Shown here: positions 39,568 through 49,072 of the stretch, in pieces | Numbering within the stretch: the stretch's first letter is position 1 | How the letters are laid out: each line of letters opens with the position of its first letter | DNA from: Gammaproteobacteria bacterium | GTDB lineage: Bacteria; Pseudomonadota; Gammaproteobacteria; Ga0077536 | NCBI GenBank assembly: GCA_016191285.1 | Contig: JACPPA010000033.1 | Location: 62,001-126,000, forward strand | Reading direction: 5' to 3' | Length of the DNA stretch: 64,000 nucleotides | Program-made: the position numbers and the translations under genes | Notes under the pieces: generated by a model | Seen by the model: the letters and a program-made list of their open reading frames with translations, nothing else | Databases searched by the model: none | What the model was told of the DNA's origin: nothing

Positions 39568-41589
39568 ATGAGTGACGCCACTTCTTTTCCAGCGAGCTAT
39601 CACGCGAAACGCGACGAAGCAACCGCGTTTAAGGACTATGCTGACTTTCGCTATGGCCAGGTAGCACCCGACGCTGCTGCCCAGGCGAGGATCGCGGCGC
39701 TCCGCAAAACGCTCGACCCGATTCTGGTGGACATCGTGGACGGTGGCATCGAAGCTGCCGTCATGGAAGCCGAAGCCGCGGTTGAACGGACCGCGCGCTC
39801 CACCATCATTCGCGAACAGCATGACTACCGGGCGTCGTTGAATACGCTCGACTGCCTATCGGTGTCGCGCGTGTCGTGGGCGGCTACCGCCGATCCCATC
39901 CGCATGAAATTCTCACTTGATCAAATTCGTCACGGCGACGTGTTTATCTATAACGACGTCTACGAATCCGCCGGCACCATCGGCCACCTCCCTGACTACT
40001 GCGTCGTGACCCCGATCTTTTGGGAGCGGGCACTGATCGGATTCGCGCAGATCTTCGGCCACGTCAGCGATGTCGGCGGTCGCCATGCCGGTTCTTGGCC
40101 GAATACCTCGACCAGCATTTTCGAAGAAGGGACGATATGCCCACCGGTCAAGCTTTATTCACAAGGTCAGATCAACGACGGACTCTACGATGTCATCCTG
40201 CGCAACAGCCGCTTCCCCGACGATCTTCGCGGCGATATCGATGCCTTCGTCGGCGCGAATGAAATCATCCGTCGCCGTGTAGTTGAACTCTGCGAGCGTT
40301 TCGGCGGACTTCAGGTTGAAGCCGCGTTCTACGAAATTATCGATCGCTGTGCGGAAGTCGTCCGTGACCACGGCCTGCCCTTATTTCCGGACGGCGAATT
40401 CATCGGCGAGGACTTCATTGAGAACGATGGCTTGACGCTCGATCAACCCGTCAGAATGCAGATTACGCTCCGCAAGTATCCAGAAAAGATGATCTTGGAT
40501 TTCGCCGGTACGAGTCCGCAAACACGCGGGCCCGTGAATTGGCCATTGGACGGTCGCCATTATTCGAAATGGTTGGGCGCGTTTTTTAAGGCGCAGATCC
40601 CCGGCATCATCATCAACGAGGGCGTCACGCAAGTGTTTCGCTGCCGCATTCCGAAACGCACCATCGTGAGTTCCGAATTTCCAGCGCCAGTGGTGAGCCG
40701 CATGACCTGCATGCTGCGCATGATCAGCGCCTACACCGTGGCGCTCGCCAAGATGTTCAAGGGCCAAGTCGTCGCCGACATGCAGAACATCCAGATCTAT
40801 GGTCTGTACGGCAACGATTTGGAAGGTAAATTATTCTTGATGCGTGAAATCTTCGGCGCCGGTTCCGGGGCACGTCCCTATGCCGATGGCACCGACGCCG
40901 TCGATCTGGTGCCGTATTCGAAAAATTTGCCGGCGGAGTTCGTCGAGCAGCGCTTTCCGGTAACCGTCGAGCGCGTGGGCCTCGCCATCGATTCCGGCGG
41001 CCCTGGCAAGTATCGCGGCGGCCTCGGTTATGTGAAGGAACTGCGAACACTGGTTGACGCCCACTACACGACGGTCACCGAGCGCACCGCTTTCGCGTGC
41101 ATCGGTATTAACGGTGGGCGCTGGGGCGCACCGGGCGCGTCGGTCAAGAATCCCGGCACGCCGCAAGAGGAATCGGTGTTCTTCAGTCGAGATGCCGTCC
41201 CGGTACAGGCTGGTGACCTCATTCGACTGGTCACGCCCGGCGGCGGGGGTTGGGGCGACCCGTTGGAGCGCGAGGTCGAAGCCGTGCGCATGGATGTCGT
41301 GCGCCGGCTCGTGTCTCACGGCAGTGCCGAACGCGATTACGGCGTGGTGATGGATGCCGTCACGTACGTGGTTGATGCCGCAGCCACCACCGCGTTGCGC
41401 GCCCGGCTCGCGGCGGCACGCGGTCCAGTGAAGCTTATTGATCGCGGTCCTTATGCCGAAACGCTGATCAAGAAAGGCTTGCTCAAAGTCGCCGATCCTG
41501 AACTCGAGTGCACACGCTGCGCCGACGATCACGTACTCGATAAATATTGGAAAGATCTCTACAAGTACACGCCACCGCGATTGGGATAA
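39568..41589 (+). CDS. HyuB-type subunit with Cys-containing C-terminal tail
   Basis: 673 residues, about 100 longer than usual HyuB. The catalytic-metal pattern is present at His140, Asp143 (GHLPDY) and His165 (FGHVSDVGG), with exactly the spacing seen in the acetone-carboxylase alpha protein at 19.8 kb. The core ends with TPGGGGWGDPLERE, and beyond it runs a tail with LECTRCADDHVLDKYW, a possible zinc-binding CxxC. It probably forms a complex with the two HyuA proteins; hydantoinase, oxoprolinase and ketone carboxylase activities are all possible. Confidence 0.87.
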   Translation: MSDATSFPASYHAKRDEATAFKDYADFRYGQVAPDAAAQARIAALRKTLDPILVDIVDGGIEAAVMEAEAAVERTARSTIIREQHDYRASLNTLDCLSVSRVSWAATADPIRMKFSLDQIRHGDVFIYNDVYESAGTIGHLPDYCVVTPIFWERALIGFAQIFGHVSDVGGRHAGSWPNTSTSIFEEGTICPPVKLYSQGQINDGLYDVILRNSRFPDDLRGDIDAFVGANEIIRRRVVELCERFGGLQVEAAFYEIIDRCAEVVRDHGLPLFPDGEFIGEDFIENDGLTLDQPVRMQITLRKYPEKMILDFAGTSPQTRGPVNWPLDGRHYSKWLGAFFKAQIPGIIINEGVTQVFRCRIPKRTIVSSEFPAPVVSRMTCMLRMISAYTVALAKMFKGQVVADMQNIQIYGLYGNDLEGKLFLMREIFGAGSGARPYADGTDAVDLVPYSKNLPAEFVEQRFPVTVERVGLAIDSGGPGKYRGGLGYVKELRTLVDAHYTTVTERTAFACIGINGGRWGAPGASVKNPGTPQEESVFFSRDAVPVQAGDLIRLVTPGGGGWGDPLEREVEAVRMDVVRRLVSHGSAERDYGVVMDAVTYVVDAAATTALRARLAAARGPVKLIDRGPYAETLIKKGLLKVADPELECTRCADDHVLDKYWKDLYKYTPPRLG

Positions 41590-41632
41590 GCGACCGTCTC
41601 AACCCATCAAGCGGAAATGCCGAGATCGAAAA

Positions 41633-42457
41633 CTACAGAAAATCCGGAAAGTCCGATGCCACGCGCATCGTGAACTCCGGGCCGCGCTTATCGAGAAAGC
41701 TCGCGACGCCTTCTTTGGAATCCGCACCCTTGCCCATATGCCACAGCGCCTTCGATTCCAAACGAAACGCTTCGCGTGGATGTTCGGCACCCTGCATGCG
41801 CCATAGCAGGCGCCGAATGATGGCAACCGACACCTGGCTAGTGTTGTCGATGAACTCGCGTGCAATTTCGCGCGCCCGCGGGAGGAGCAGCTCCGGGGCC
41901 AGAAGTTCGCTAACCAACTTCGCACGCTGCGCTTCTTCGGCATCAAACACGCGACCACTCATGAACCACTGTGCGGCCTGGCTGATGCCGACGATGCGTG
42001 GCGCGAACCATGAGCTGCACGCATCGGGCGCGATGCCGCGACGCGCGAACACAAACCCCATGCGCGCGGTGGTGGAGGCCAGCCTTACATCACAGGGCAA
42101 GGTCATCGTGATCCCAATCCCGGTCGCCGGTCCGTTGATCGCCGCGATCACCGGTTTGCGCAAATCAAACAGCTTCAATGTTAATAGGCCGCCGGCATCC
42201 CGATGGTGATCGATACTGGTCCGCTTCGAACTACTAAAAGTCTCCGGGCCACCCGATAAATCGGTGCCCGCACAAAATCCGCGCCCAGCGCCGGTGAGGA
42301 TCACGGCCCGCACGTTGTCATCTTGGTCTGCCGCATCGAGCGCCTCAAGCAAGGCGTCGAGCATTTCATAGCTCATCGCATTGAGTTTGGCCGGCCGATT
42401 CAGCGTCAGCGTGAGAATATTCGAGTCGAGCTCGCGAATTAGCGGGGATTCACTCAT
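41633..42457 (-). CDS. Enoyl-CoA hydratase/isomerase family protein
   Basis: 274-residue crotonase-fold enzyme. The oxyanion-hole segments are LNRPAKLNAMSYEML and GAGRGFCAGTDLSGG, with KPVIAAINGPATGIG and LACDVR-like CDVRLASTTARMGF following. The ATG at 42457 overlaps the stop of the LLM gene upstream (ATGA), so the two are coupled. It converges on hyuB. It likely acts on a CoA ester in the same catabolic pathway; the substrate is unknown. Confidence 0.9.
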   Translation of the reverse strand: MSESPLIRELDSNILTLTLNRPAKLNAMSYEMLDALLEALDAADQDDNVRAVILTGAGRGFCAGTDLSGGPETFSSSKRTSIDHHRDAGGLLTLKLFDLRKPVIAAINGPATGIGITMTLPCDVRLASTTARMGFVFARRGIAPDACSSWFAPRIVGISQAAQWFMSGRVFDAEEAQRAKLVSELLAPELLLPRAREIAREFIDNTSQVSVAIIRRLLWRMQGAEHPREAFRLESKALWHMGKGADSKEGVASFLDKRGPEFTMRVASDFPDFL

Positions 42458-43386
42458 TTTTTTCGATCCTCGATGACTGGCAGAATTTCCTCGCACGCGC
42501 GGCGGGTTTGGTCGAACACGTCCTTGTCGCCCAGCGCAATCGGCAACAACACGAATTTAGTCGCGCCAGCCGCCTTGTATGCTTCGATGCGCCGGATGAT
42601 GTCTTGTACGGCGCCAATCGCGAGCAGCGGTCGCAGATCTATTTCATCGCCAATTCCCGCTCGACGCACCAAGGGAAATGCGCTCACCACTGGGTCGTCA
42701 ATGCTGCCAATACGGTACGCGAGCGACGTGCCAAAATGCTCGGGATCGATGGTGCGCCCCACGGCGGCGGCTTCGGTCTTAATGGTGGTGATGGCATGCC
42801 TGACCTGCTCTGGCGTGGTGATGCCACCGATCCATCCGCTGCCCAGGCGCGCGGTACGTTTCAGCGCCGCTTCGGCATTCCCACCGATCCACAACGGCAA
42901 TGGCTGTTGAATCGGTCGCGGATTGATGCAGGCATCTTTGTATTGATAGAACTTGCCGTCGAACGTCACGGACTCTTCGCTCCATAGCCGGGCCAGCAGT
43001 TGGAATATTTCCGTCGAGCGGGCACCACGGGTTCCCGAGTCACTGCCCATCGCACGCCATTCGGCGGCGTTCGGATATCCGACGCCGAACATCGGCAGTA
43101 ATCGCCCATTCGATAGAAAATCGATCGTCGCACACTGTTTGGCCAGGATCAGGGGATCGCGCAACGGCGCGACAATCGCATTCATGCCGAATTTAATTTT
43201 CTCGGTGCAGCCCGCGAGCGTGGCCATGACACTGATGGTTTCGAGGTAGGGATCTTTCGACACCAAGCGATCGGTTTGCCACACCGAATCTACTTTGTAA
43301 TGATCGAGCAATTGCACCCACTCAAACCAACTGCGTGGCGCGTCGAAGGGGAAATTGGCGATACCGAAACCAGCGCGAATTGCCAT
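42454..43386 (-). CDS. Luciferase-like (LLM) flavin-dependent oxidoreductase
   Basis: 310-residue LLM-superfamily protein, the third in the window. It has SVWQTDRLVSKDPYLE, GRLLPMFGVGYPNAAEWRAM and PRPIQQPLPLWIGGNAEAAL, typical of the family. The ATG at 43386 has AAGGAA upstream. It overlaps the enoyl-CoA hydratase gene by four bases, forming a two-gene operon opposite the amidase-Hyu run. Cofactor F420 or FMN cannot be decided. Confidence 0.87.
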   Translation of the reverse strand: MAIRAGFGIANFPFDAPRSWFEWVQLLDHYKVDSVWQTDRLVSKDPYLETISVMATLAGCTEKIKFGMNAIVAPLRDPLILAKQCATIDFLSNGRLLPMFGVGYPNAAEWRAMGSDSGTRGARSTEIFQLLARLWSEESVTFDGKFYQYKDACINPRPIQQPLPLWIGGNAEAALKRTARLGSGWIGGITTPEQVRHAITTIKTEAAAVGRTIDPEHFGTSLAYRIGSIDDPVVSAFPLVRRAGIGDEIDLRPLLAIGAVQDIIRRIEAYKAAGATKFVLLPIALGDKDVFDQTRRACEEILPVIEDRKK

Positions 43387-43496
43387 GAATATTCCTTAGT
43401 ATTGAACCTCAAGCACGTTTGAATAATTCAACCCGTGACTCCAGCGAGCGTCTATGGCACGCCGTGAATGAACGATATCCTAAGCGGAAGTAATCA

Positions 43497-44609
43497 ATGC
43501 GGTCGAGCGGAATGAATTCGAATACAAACGCCTTTGAGGCGCAAGTCGCCGCGCTTAGCGCGAAGCTTGCACCCGAGATCATGAATCAGCATGTCGCGGC
43601 CGTTTCCTTGATACATTTGCCGGGCAATCAGCCACCGTGGCGCGGTACCGGAATCCAGGTCACGCGTGGTCAGGCGTTTAGCCTCTTCGCGAGCGGCCGC
43701 CTTCAATGGTCCGCGCAAATGCCGGAGCGCCACGGCGGTCCGAAATTTCACATGTGGGCGCGAATCACGCCCGGTGGCCAGATCGTGAACTTGACCCAAA
43801 ACACCGGTAGCTTTATCGCCGACCGGAATGGCGAGCTCGAACTCGGGATTTATATGGGCGTATGGAAAAACGCGCAGGGTGAACTCGCGACGCCGACGAA
43901 ATTATATGCCCGTCTGAGCGGATCACTCACGTGCTGGGTAGTCGCGTGGCGCAATGATCCAGCGAGTGGCCTTGCGGCGTTAGTCAGACTCCAACCGGAT
44001 AGCTGGTTTTTAACCGCGGAAATGGTTCGTTACGCGAGTCCAATCCAGAAACCCGCCGGTTGGAAATATCTGATCGAAACCGGCGAAGCCGATATTTTCA
44101 CGGCCGGTCATGTCGAATCGACGCCGTCCATCGAACTCGACGCCGACGATGATCAAGGCATAATCACGACGCCAATTGAAATCGCGCTAAACCCATCGAC
44201 CACGCTCAGTTGGCGGTGGCGGGCCGAGACGCTGCCGAGCGCGGTGGCCGAGAACACCGTCCATACCCACGATTATTTCTCAATCGCGACCGAGTTCGAT
44301 AACGGCCGCGATCTGACGTGGATATGGAGTGCGAGCCTCGCCCCTGAAACCCACTTCGACTGCCCGATCCGGGCCTGGACGCCGCGTGAAACGCATCTTG
44401 TCGTCCGCAGCGGCACGGCGGATTTGGGTGTTTGGCATTGCGAGCGAAGAAATGTATACCAGGATGTGGCGGCTGCCATGGGGCCGCCACCGCGTAAAAT
44501 CGTCCGGGTGTGGCTGATTGCCGTAACGTCGTTTCAGCATCGCCGTGCGCGCGCCAGTTTCGCGAATATCGTGCTAACGAACGACCAGTGCGAGGTTACG
44601 GTTCTCTAA
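43497..44609 (+). CDS. DUF3047-like protein with an N-terminal beta-rich domain
   Basis: 370-residue protein. The C-terminal part (about 235-370) has LSWRWRAETLPSAV, DYFSIATEFDNGRDLTWIWS, HLVVRSGTADLGVWHCERRN and an ending VWLIAVTSFQHRRARASFAN, resembling DUF3047, a beta-sandwich family. The N-terminal part contains WRGTGIQVTRGQAFSLFASG, a pattern like carbohydrate-binding jelly-roll domains. No signal peptide is evident. The function is unknown. Start ATG at 43497; an ATG at 43512 is equally possible. Confidence 0.65.
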   Translation: MRSSGMNSNTNAFEAQVAALSAKLAPEIMNQHVAAVSLIHLPGNQPPWRGTGIQVTRGQAFSLFASGRLQWSAQMPERHGGPKFHMWARITPGGQIVNLTQNTGSFIADRNGELELGIYMGVWKNAQGELATPTKLYARLSGSLTCWVVAWRNDPASGLAALVRLQPDSWFLTAEMVRYASPIQKPAGWKYLIETGEADIFTAGHVESTPSIELDADDDQGIITTPIEIALNPSTTLSWRWRAETLPSAVAENTVHTHDYFSIATEFDNGRDLTWIWSASLAPETHFDCPIRAWTPRETHLVVRSGTADLGVWHCERRNVYQDVAAAMGPPPRKIVRVWLIAVTSFQHRRARASFANIVLTNDQCEVTVL

Positions 44610-44622
44610 CGAATTAACCCTA

Positions 44623-44648
44623 TGGGAGCCGCTTTAGCGGCGAATCTT
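44623..44648. repeat. Single REP-type palindrome
   Basis: TGGGAGCCGCTTTAGCGGCG followed by AATCTT, one copy of the REP family, 14 bases after the DUF3047-like gene. It could act as a transcript-end structure. Confidence 0.75.
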
Positions 44649-44776
44649 CAACCTGCCGGGGCGTTTGGTGAAAAAATCCGCACCGCTTCCAAGACGGCGT
44701 ACGCCTTCTTTCTGACTCCCTAATTTTTCCGTTTCGGTGTACTGTGCGATCTCGATTTACTCTCAACCAAACCGTA

Positions 44777-46426
44777 ATGAATGCGTATACCAAGAAGCCC
44801 TGGCTCGCTCAATATCGCCCCGGCACACCAACCGAAATTATCCCCGAACATCCCCACGCGCTCGCGATGTTCAAGGCTGCACTCGCCAACGCTCCCGACC
44901 AAACACTGATTTATTATTTTTCGAAAGCGCTTAGCACACGCGAAATCGACCGCTTAAGCGACGCATTTGCGGGCGCCCTACTGGCGCAAGGGTTGCGCCG
45001 CGGCGATCGCGTCGCCGCTTATTTGCAGAACGTCCCGCAGTTTATTATCGCCATGCTGGGCACATGGAAGGCCGGCGGGATCATGGTCTCGGTGAACCCG
45101 ATGCTGCGGCATAAAGAAGTGGCGCTAATCCTGAACGACTCGGGCTCGCGCATGTTGGTCACCCTCGAATCGTTGTTTCACGAAGTCGCCGCCGCCGTAT
45201 TGCCGGAAACCAAGGTGGAGCACGTGTTCACCACTTCGGAACTCGACTTTTTGGACGGCGAACGACCGGCGTTGTTAAACAACTCGCACCGCCAGTCCTG
45301 TCCAGGCGCCACCGATCTCGTGCAGGCCATGCAAGCGTTTGCTGATCACGTCGTTGCGCCGCTTGAAATAGCGTGTAGCGATGTCGCGCTATTAACCTAC
45401 ACCTCGGGCACGACCGGACCGCCGAAGGGCGCGATGAACACCCACGCCAACATCGTCTACAACACGCAGGTTTATCGGGCGTGGATGGATTTGAGTTCGC
45501 GCGATGTCATCCTGGGCGTGGCGCCGTTATTTCATGTCACTGGCTTAATCGCGCAGACCACGACGTCGTTTTTATTGCCGTGCGCGCAAATCCTGTATTA
45601 CCGCTTTGATCCCGCAACGACCGCGGAATTGATCGAACGTTACGGCGCAACTTTTGTCGTGGCGTCAATTACCGTTTTTATCGCGTTGATGAATAACGAA
45701 GACGCCAAGCGGCGTAACTTCTCGACCTTAAAGAAGGTCTATAGCGGCGGTGCGCCAGTGGCGCCCGCCACGGTGGCGGCATTCAAACAGCAGTTCGGCG
45801 CGTACATTCACAATATCTACGGCATGACCGAAACCACCAGCCCGACCCATGCAGTGCCGCTTGGCGGCGATGCGCCAGTCGATCCCAACACGGGCGCGCT
45901 CGCGGTCGGGGTTCCGGTTTGCGGCGCGGTGGTCCACATCGTCGACGATGAAGGCAATGCCGTTCCGGTTGGCGAAGTCGGCGAACTCGTCAGTGGTGGA
46001 CCGATGGTGGTCCCGGGGTATTGGCAGAAGCCGGAGGAAACCGCAAAGTGCTTCGAAGCGCGCGGGATCCACACCGGCGATGTCGGCTTCATGGATGAAC
46101 ACGGGTGGTTTTACATTGTCGATCGCAAAAAAGATCTGATCATTGCGTCGGGCTACAAAGTCTGGCCGCGCGAAGTCGAGGATGTGTTGTATACCCATCC
46201 GGCAATTCGCGAATGCGCGGTAGTCGGCGTCGCCGATGCGTATCGCGGCGAATCCGTGAAAGCCTTTGTCAGCCTCAAGGCGGATGCCGCAGCGACGCCG
46301 GCGGAAATCATCGAGTTTTGTAAGGATCGCATGGCCGCGTACAAGCGGCCACGCGAAATCGAGTTGGTCGACGAGTTACCGAAAACCGCCAGCGGTAAAA
46401 TCATGCGGCGCGAGCTACGCAAATAA
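44777..46426 (+). CDS. AMP-forming acyl-CoA synthetase (long-chain fatty-acid-CoA ligase-like)
   Basis: 549-residue ANL-superfamily ligase that activates a carboxylic acid to its CoA thioester through an acyl-adenylate. Motifs: LTYTSGTTGPPKGAMNTH (P-loop-like A3), YGMTETT (A5), HTGDVGFMDEHGWFYIVDRK (A7-A8) and PKTASGKIMRREL (A10 with the catalytic Lys). The ATG at 44777 fits the family start. The acid substrate is unknown; the neighbouring MFS transporter may import it. Confidence 0.92.
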   Translation: MNAYTKKPWLAQYRPGTPTEIIPEHPHALAMFKAALANAPDQTLIYYFSKALSTREIDRLSDAFAGALLAQGLRRGDRVAAYLQNVPQFIIAMLGTWKAGGIMVSVNPMLRHKEVALILNDSGSRMLVTLESLFHEVAAAVLPETKVEHVFTTSELDFLDGERPALLNNSHRQSCPGATDLVQAMQAFADHVVAPLEIACSDVALLTYTSGTTGPPKGAMNTHANIVYNTQVYRAWMDLSSRDVILGVAPLFHVTGLIAQTTTSFLLPCAQILYYRFDPATTAELIERYGATFVVASITVFIALMNNEDAKRRNFSTLKKVYSGGAPVAPATVAAFKQQFGAYIHNIYGMTETTSPTHAVPLGGDAPVDPNTGALAVGVPVCGAVVHIVDDEGNAVPVGEVGELVSGGPMVVPGYWQKPEETAKCFEARGIHTGDVGFMDEHGWFYIVDRKKDLIIASGYKVWPREVEDVLYTHPAIRECAVVGVADAYRGESVKAFVSLKADAAATPAEIIEFCKDRMAAYKRPREIELVDELPKTASGKIMRRELRK

Positions 46427-46511
46427 TCTCGGCGCGATAAGGCGATGATGGCGCCAGGGCCATCGTCGCTGCTCTTGTTCGAAAGTCATCGCCATTAATT
46501 ATCAACATCGT

Positions 46512-47697
46512 TTGCCGTGGCTGATGCTCGGCATCGCACTCCTGGCCCAAATCGCAAGCTCGCTTGTGACCCAAGGGATCCCGACGCTCGCGCCGTTCTT
46601 GCAGGAGGATTTGGGACTCACTCGCGGTCAAGTGGGACTATTTAATTCGGCACTGATGGCCGGGTCTTTTACGTCCTTGTTCGCGGCGGGTGCGTTGGTT
46701 GATTCGCGAGGGGAACGCGCCGCGCTGGTTTGTGGCAATGTCATTATCGGCGCGGCCTGTGCGGCGATTATCGCGACGCATGGCTTTATTTCGGCACTGT
46801 TAGTGCTCGTTATCGCCGGAGTCGGCGCCTCTTTCCCCACTCCCGCGGGCAGCAAGGCCGTGATGCGCTGGTTTCCACTCGCGCAACGCGGCACGGCAAT
46901 GGGCGTGCGTCAAACGGGGATCCCGCTCGGTGGTGCGCTGGCGGCCGCAACACTGCCGGCGCTCGCCATTCACCACGGTTGGCGAGTAGCAGTGGTCGTT
47001 AGTGGGATTTTTGCGTTTCTGACGGCGGTGCTATGTTTTTTTGGCTACCGCGATGAACGTCCGGCGCACGAAACACTCACCAGGCCCTCGGCGCCGCTTA
47101 GCTTCCGCGAAGTGCTCACACGCGATATCGCCTTGATGGGGCTTGCGGGCGCTTTGTTGCCGCTCGGACAATTTGCACTCGTGACTTACTTGGCCTTGTA
47201 CCTAAAGGAAACGCAGGGGATTCCGGTAACCACCACCGCGATTTTACTAGTCGCCGCGCAACTTGCCGGCGCCGCGGGCCGAGTGCTCTGGGGCGTATGG
47301 AGCGATCGCTGGTTTGGCCAACGACGTAAACCGGCGCTTATCACGGCGAACGTCCTCGCGGCAGGTTTGTCTTTGGTGCTGGGATGGCTGCCCGTCGAGA
47401 CCCCGTTTATTTATATCGCAATCATCGTCATCAGCTATGCATTCAATACCATCGGCTGGCACGGCAATTGGATTTCAATCTTGGCTGAGATTGCGGGCCC
47501 AGAACGTCAAGGCCGAACCATCGGCGCCGCCATGACCGTCATGTATGGCGGGATTATCCTGCTCCCCTCTGTTCGGTGTATTCGTCGACTACACACACTC
47601 TTGGCGCTGGGCGTGGACCATACTTGCCGGCATGATACTGCTCGGCACCGCGCTCACCTTGCCAGTGCGCGAGCATGGATACGCCAGACGCGGCTAA
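46512..47697 (+). pseudogene. MFS transporter with a 3' frameshift
   Basis: Major facilitator superfamily membrane protein (about 12 helices expected), starting at a TTG at 46512 or the ATG at 46524. Up to about 47564 the sequence is normal: LVDSRGERAALV and PLAQRGTAMGVRQTGIPLGG match MFS loops. Then the frame runs into a Cys/His/Arg-rich tail with no helices, ending at 47759. In the +1 frame from 47566, after the C-run CTCCCCTCT, a proper last helix resumes (LFGVFVDYTHSWRWAWTILA, then GMILLGTALTLPV) and stops at 47697. One extra C explains this: a mutation or a sequencing error. Confidence 0.8.
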
Positions 47698-47824
47698 GGA
47701 ACGCTAACCAACGCGTCTTGGACATCAGCAATTCGACAGCAAGTTTTGAGATTTTCTAAAACTTCGTTTGAACTACACTGCTTCCCGTCTGATTGCCAAT
47801 GTCTCGAATCACGGAGAATCTGTC

Positions 47825-48973
47825 ATGCACACCAGCACTCGGTCGACTAAGCGGTCTCAGGTCAGTGGTGCGGCGTCTGCTCATCGACTAGCAATTTCGA
47901 TTCCCCATCCCGCGACTCGCTTTGCCGACGATGACGCCTGTTGGCAGGCGGTTTGCACACGTGATCGCAGTGCCGACCGGGTGTTCTATTATTCGGTGCG
48001 GACTACCGGTGTTTACTGCCGTCCAAGTTGTGCGGCGCGCTTGGCGCGACGCGAAAACGTGCGCTTTCATCCAAGCTGCGACGCCGCCGAGGAAGCGGGG
48101 TTTCGCGCCTGTAAGCGCTGCCAACCTCGCGCTGGCGATCTGCAAAGCCGTCACGCGGCAAGTATCGCCAAAGCCTGTGCCTTGATCGAGTCCGCGGAGG
48201 ATATGCCAAGTCTTGAGGCGATCGCAGCAGTTGCCGGCTTGAGCCGCTACCACTTTCATCGCGTATTTAAACAACACATGGGGGTCACGCCTAAAGCCTA
48301 TGCCTCGCGCACCCGCGGCCTTCGGCTCGCGCAAGAAATTCACAACGGCGCGACCATCACAGAGGCTATTTACGCCGCCGGTTTCAATTCGACGGCACGC
48401 TGCTACGCTCAAAGCTCAGGCCTGCTAGGCATGCGTCCGAGCGCATTCAAAGCCCATGGGCGTGGCACCGTGATCCGCTTCGCGGTTGGACTCTGTAGTT
48501 TGGGCTCGGTCCTGGTCGCCGCCACCAAGGACGGTGTTTGCGCGATTCAATTTGGCGACGATGCGGAAACCTTGGTCCGTGAATTACAAGATCGCTTTAA
48601 AGCCGCCGAACTGATCGGCGCCGACGCGAGCTTCGAAGAGTGGGTCGCGACGGTAATCGGTTTTATCGAACGCCCGGGCAGCACGATGGACCTTCCGCTC
48701 GATATCCGCGGCACCGCCTTTCAACAGCGCGTGTGGCAGGCTCTGACCAAAATTCCGTGCGGCCAAACCGCGAGCTATACGGAGATTGCGACCGTCATTG
48801 GGCAACCCAGCGCGGTACGCGCGGTCGCGTTGGCATGCGCCGCGAATCCGCTGGCGGTGGCGATTCCGTGCCATCGTGTGGTGCGCACCGACCGCGCGTT
48901 AGCGGGTTATCGATGGGGGATTGAACGGAAGCGCGCCTTGCTCAATCGCGAACTTGAGGCGGTTTCGCCCTGA
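47825..48973 (+). CDS. ada: Bifunctional DNA repair methyltransferase and AraC-type regulator Ada
   Basis: 382-residue Ada. The N-terminal domain takes methyl groups from phosphotriesters on Cys65 in VYCRPSC, with Cys69 and the pair in FRACKRCQP as the zinc ligands. A middle AraC helix-turn-helix (LEAIAAVAGLSRYHFHRVFK) and a C-terminal O6-methylguanine transferase domain with AIPCHRVV (acceptor Cys) follow. The ATG at 47825 has a GGAG site; an earlier in-frame start at 47768 is less likely. After methylation it would activate its own gene and other alkylation-repair genes; none is adjacent. Confidence 0.96.
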   Translation: MHTSTRSTKRSQVSGAASAHRLAISIPHPATRFADDDACWQAVCTRDRSADRVFYYSVRTTGVYCRPSCAARLARRENVRFHPSCDAAEEAGFRACKRCQPRAGDLQSRHAASIAKACALIESAEDMPSLEAIAAVAGLSRYHFHRVFKQHMGVTPKAYASRTRGLRLAQEIHNGATITEAIYAAGFNSTARCYAQSSGLLGMRPSAFKAHGRGTVIRFAVGLCSLGSVLVAATKDGVCAIQFGDDAETLVRELQDRFKAAELIGADASFEEWVATVIGFIERPGSTMDLPLDIRGTAFQQRVWQALTKIPCGQTASYTEIATVIGQPSAVRAVALACAANPLAVAIPCHRVVRTDRALAGYRWGIERKRALLNRELEAVSP

Positions 48974-49013
48974 CCCCAAGATTTCGAACTCGGTGAGGTG
49001 TTGATCTGAAAAC

Positions 49014-49072
49014 TGTGGGAGCCGCTTTAGCGGCGAAGGGGAAAAAGATTCGCCGCTAAAGCGGCTCCCACC
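49014..49072. repeat. REP pair forming a long hairpin after ada
   Basis: GTGGGAGCCGCTTTAGCGGC with its exact inverse, spaced by about 12 bases, gives a hairpin with a stem of over 20 bp. It lies 41 bases after the ada stop and may act as a terminator. Confidence 0.85.

Noticed and set aside
47559-47700. Programmed frameshift in the MFS gene
   Set aside because: There is no slippery heptamer or downstream pseudoknot signal; a simple one-base change explains it better.
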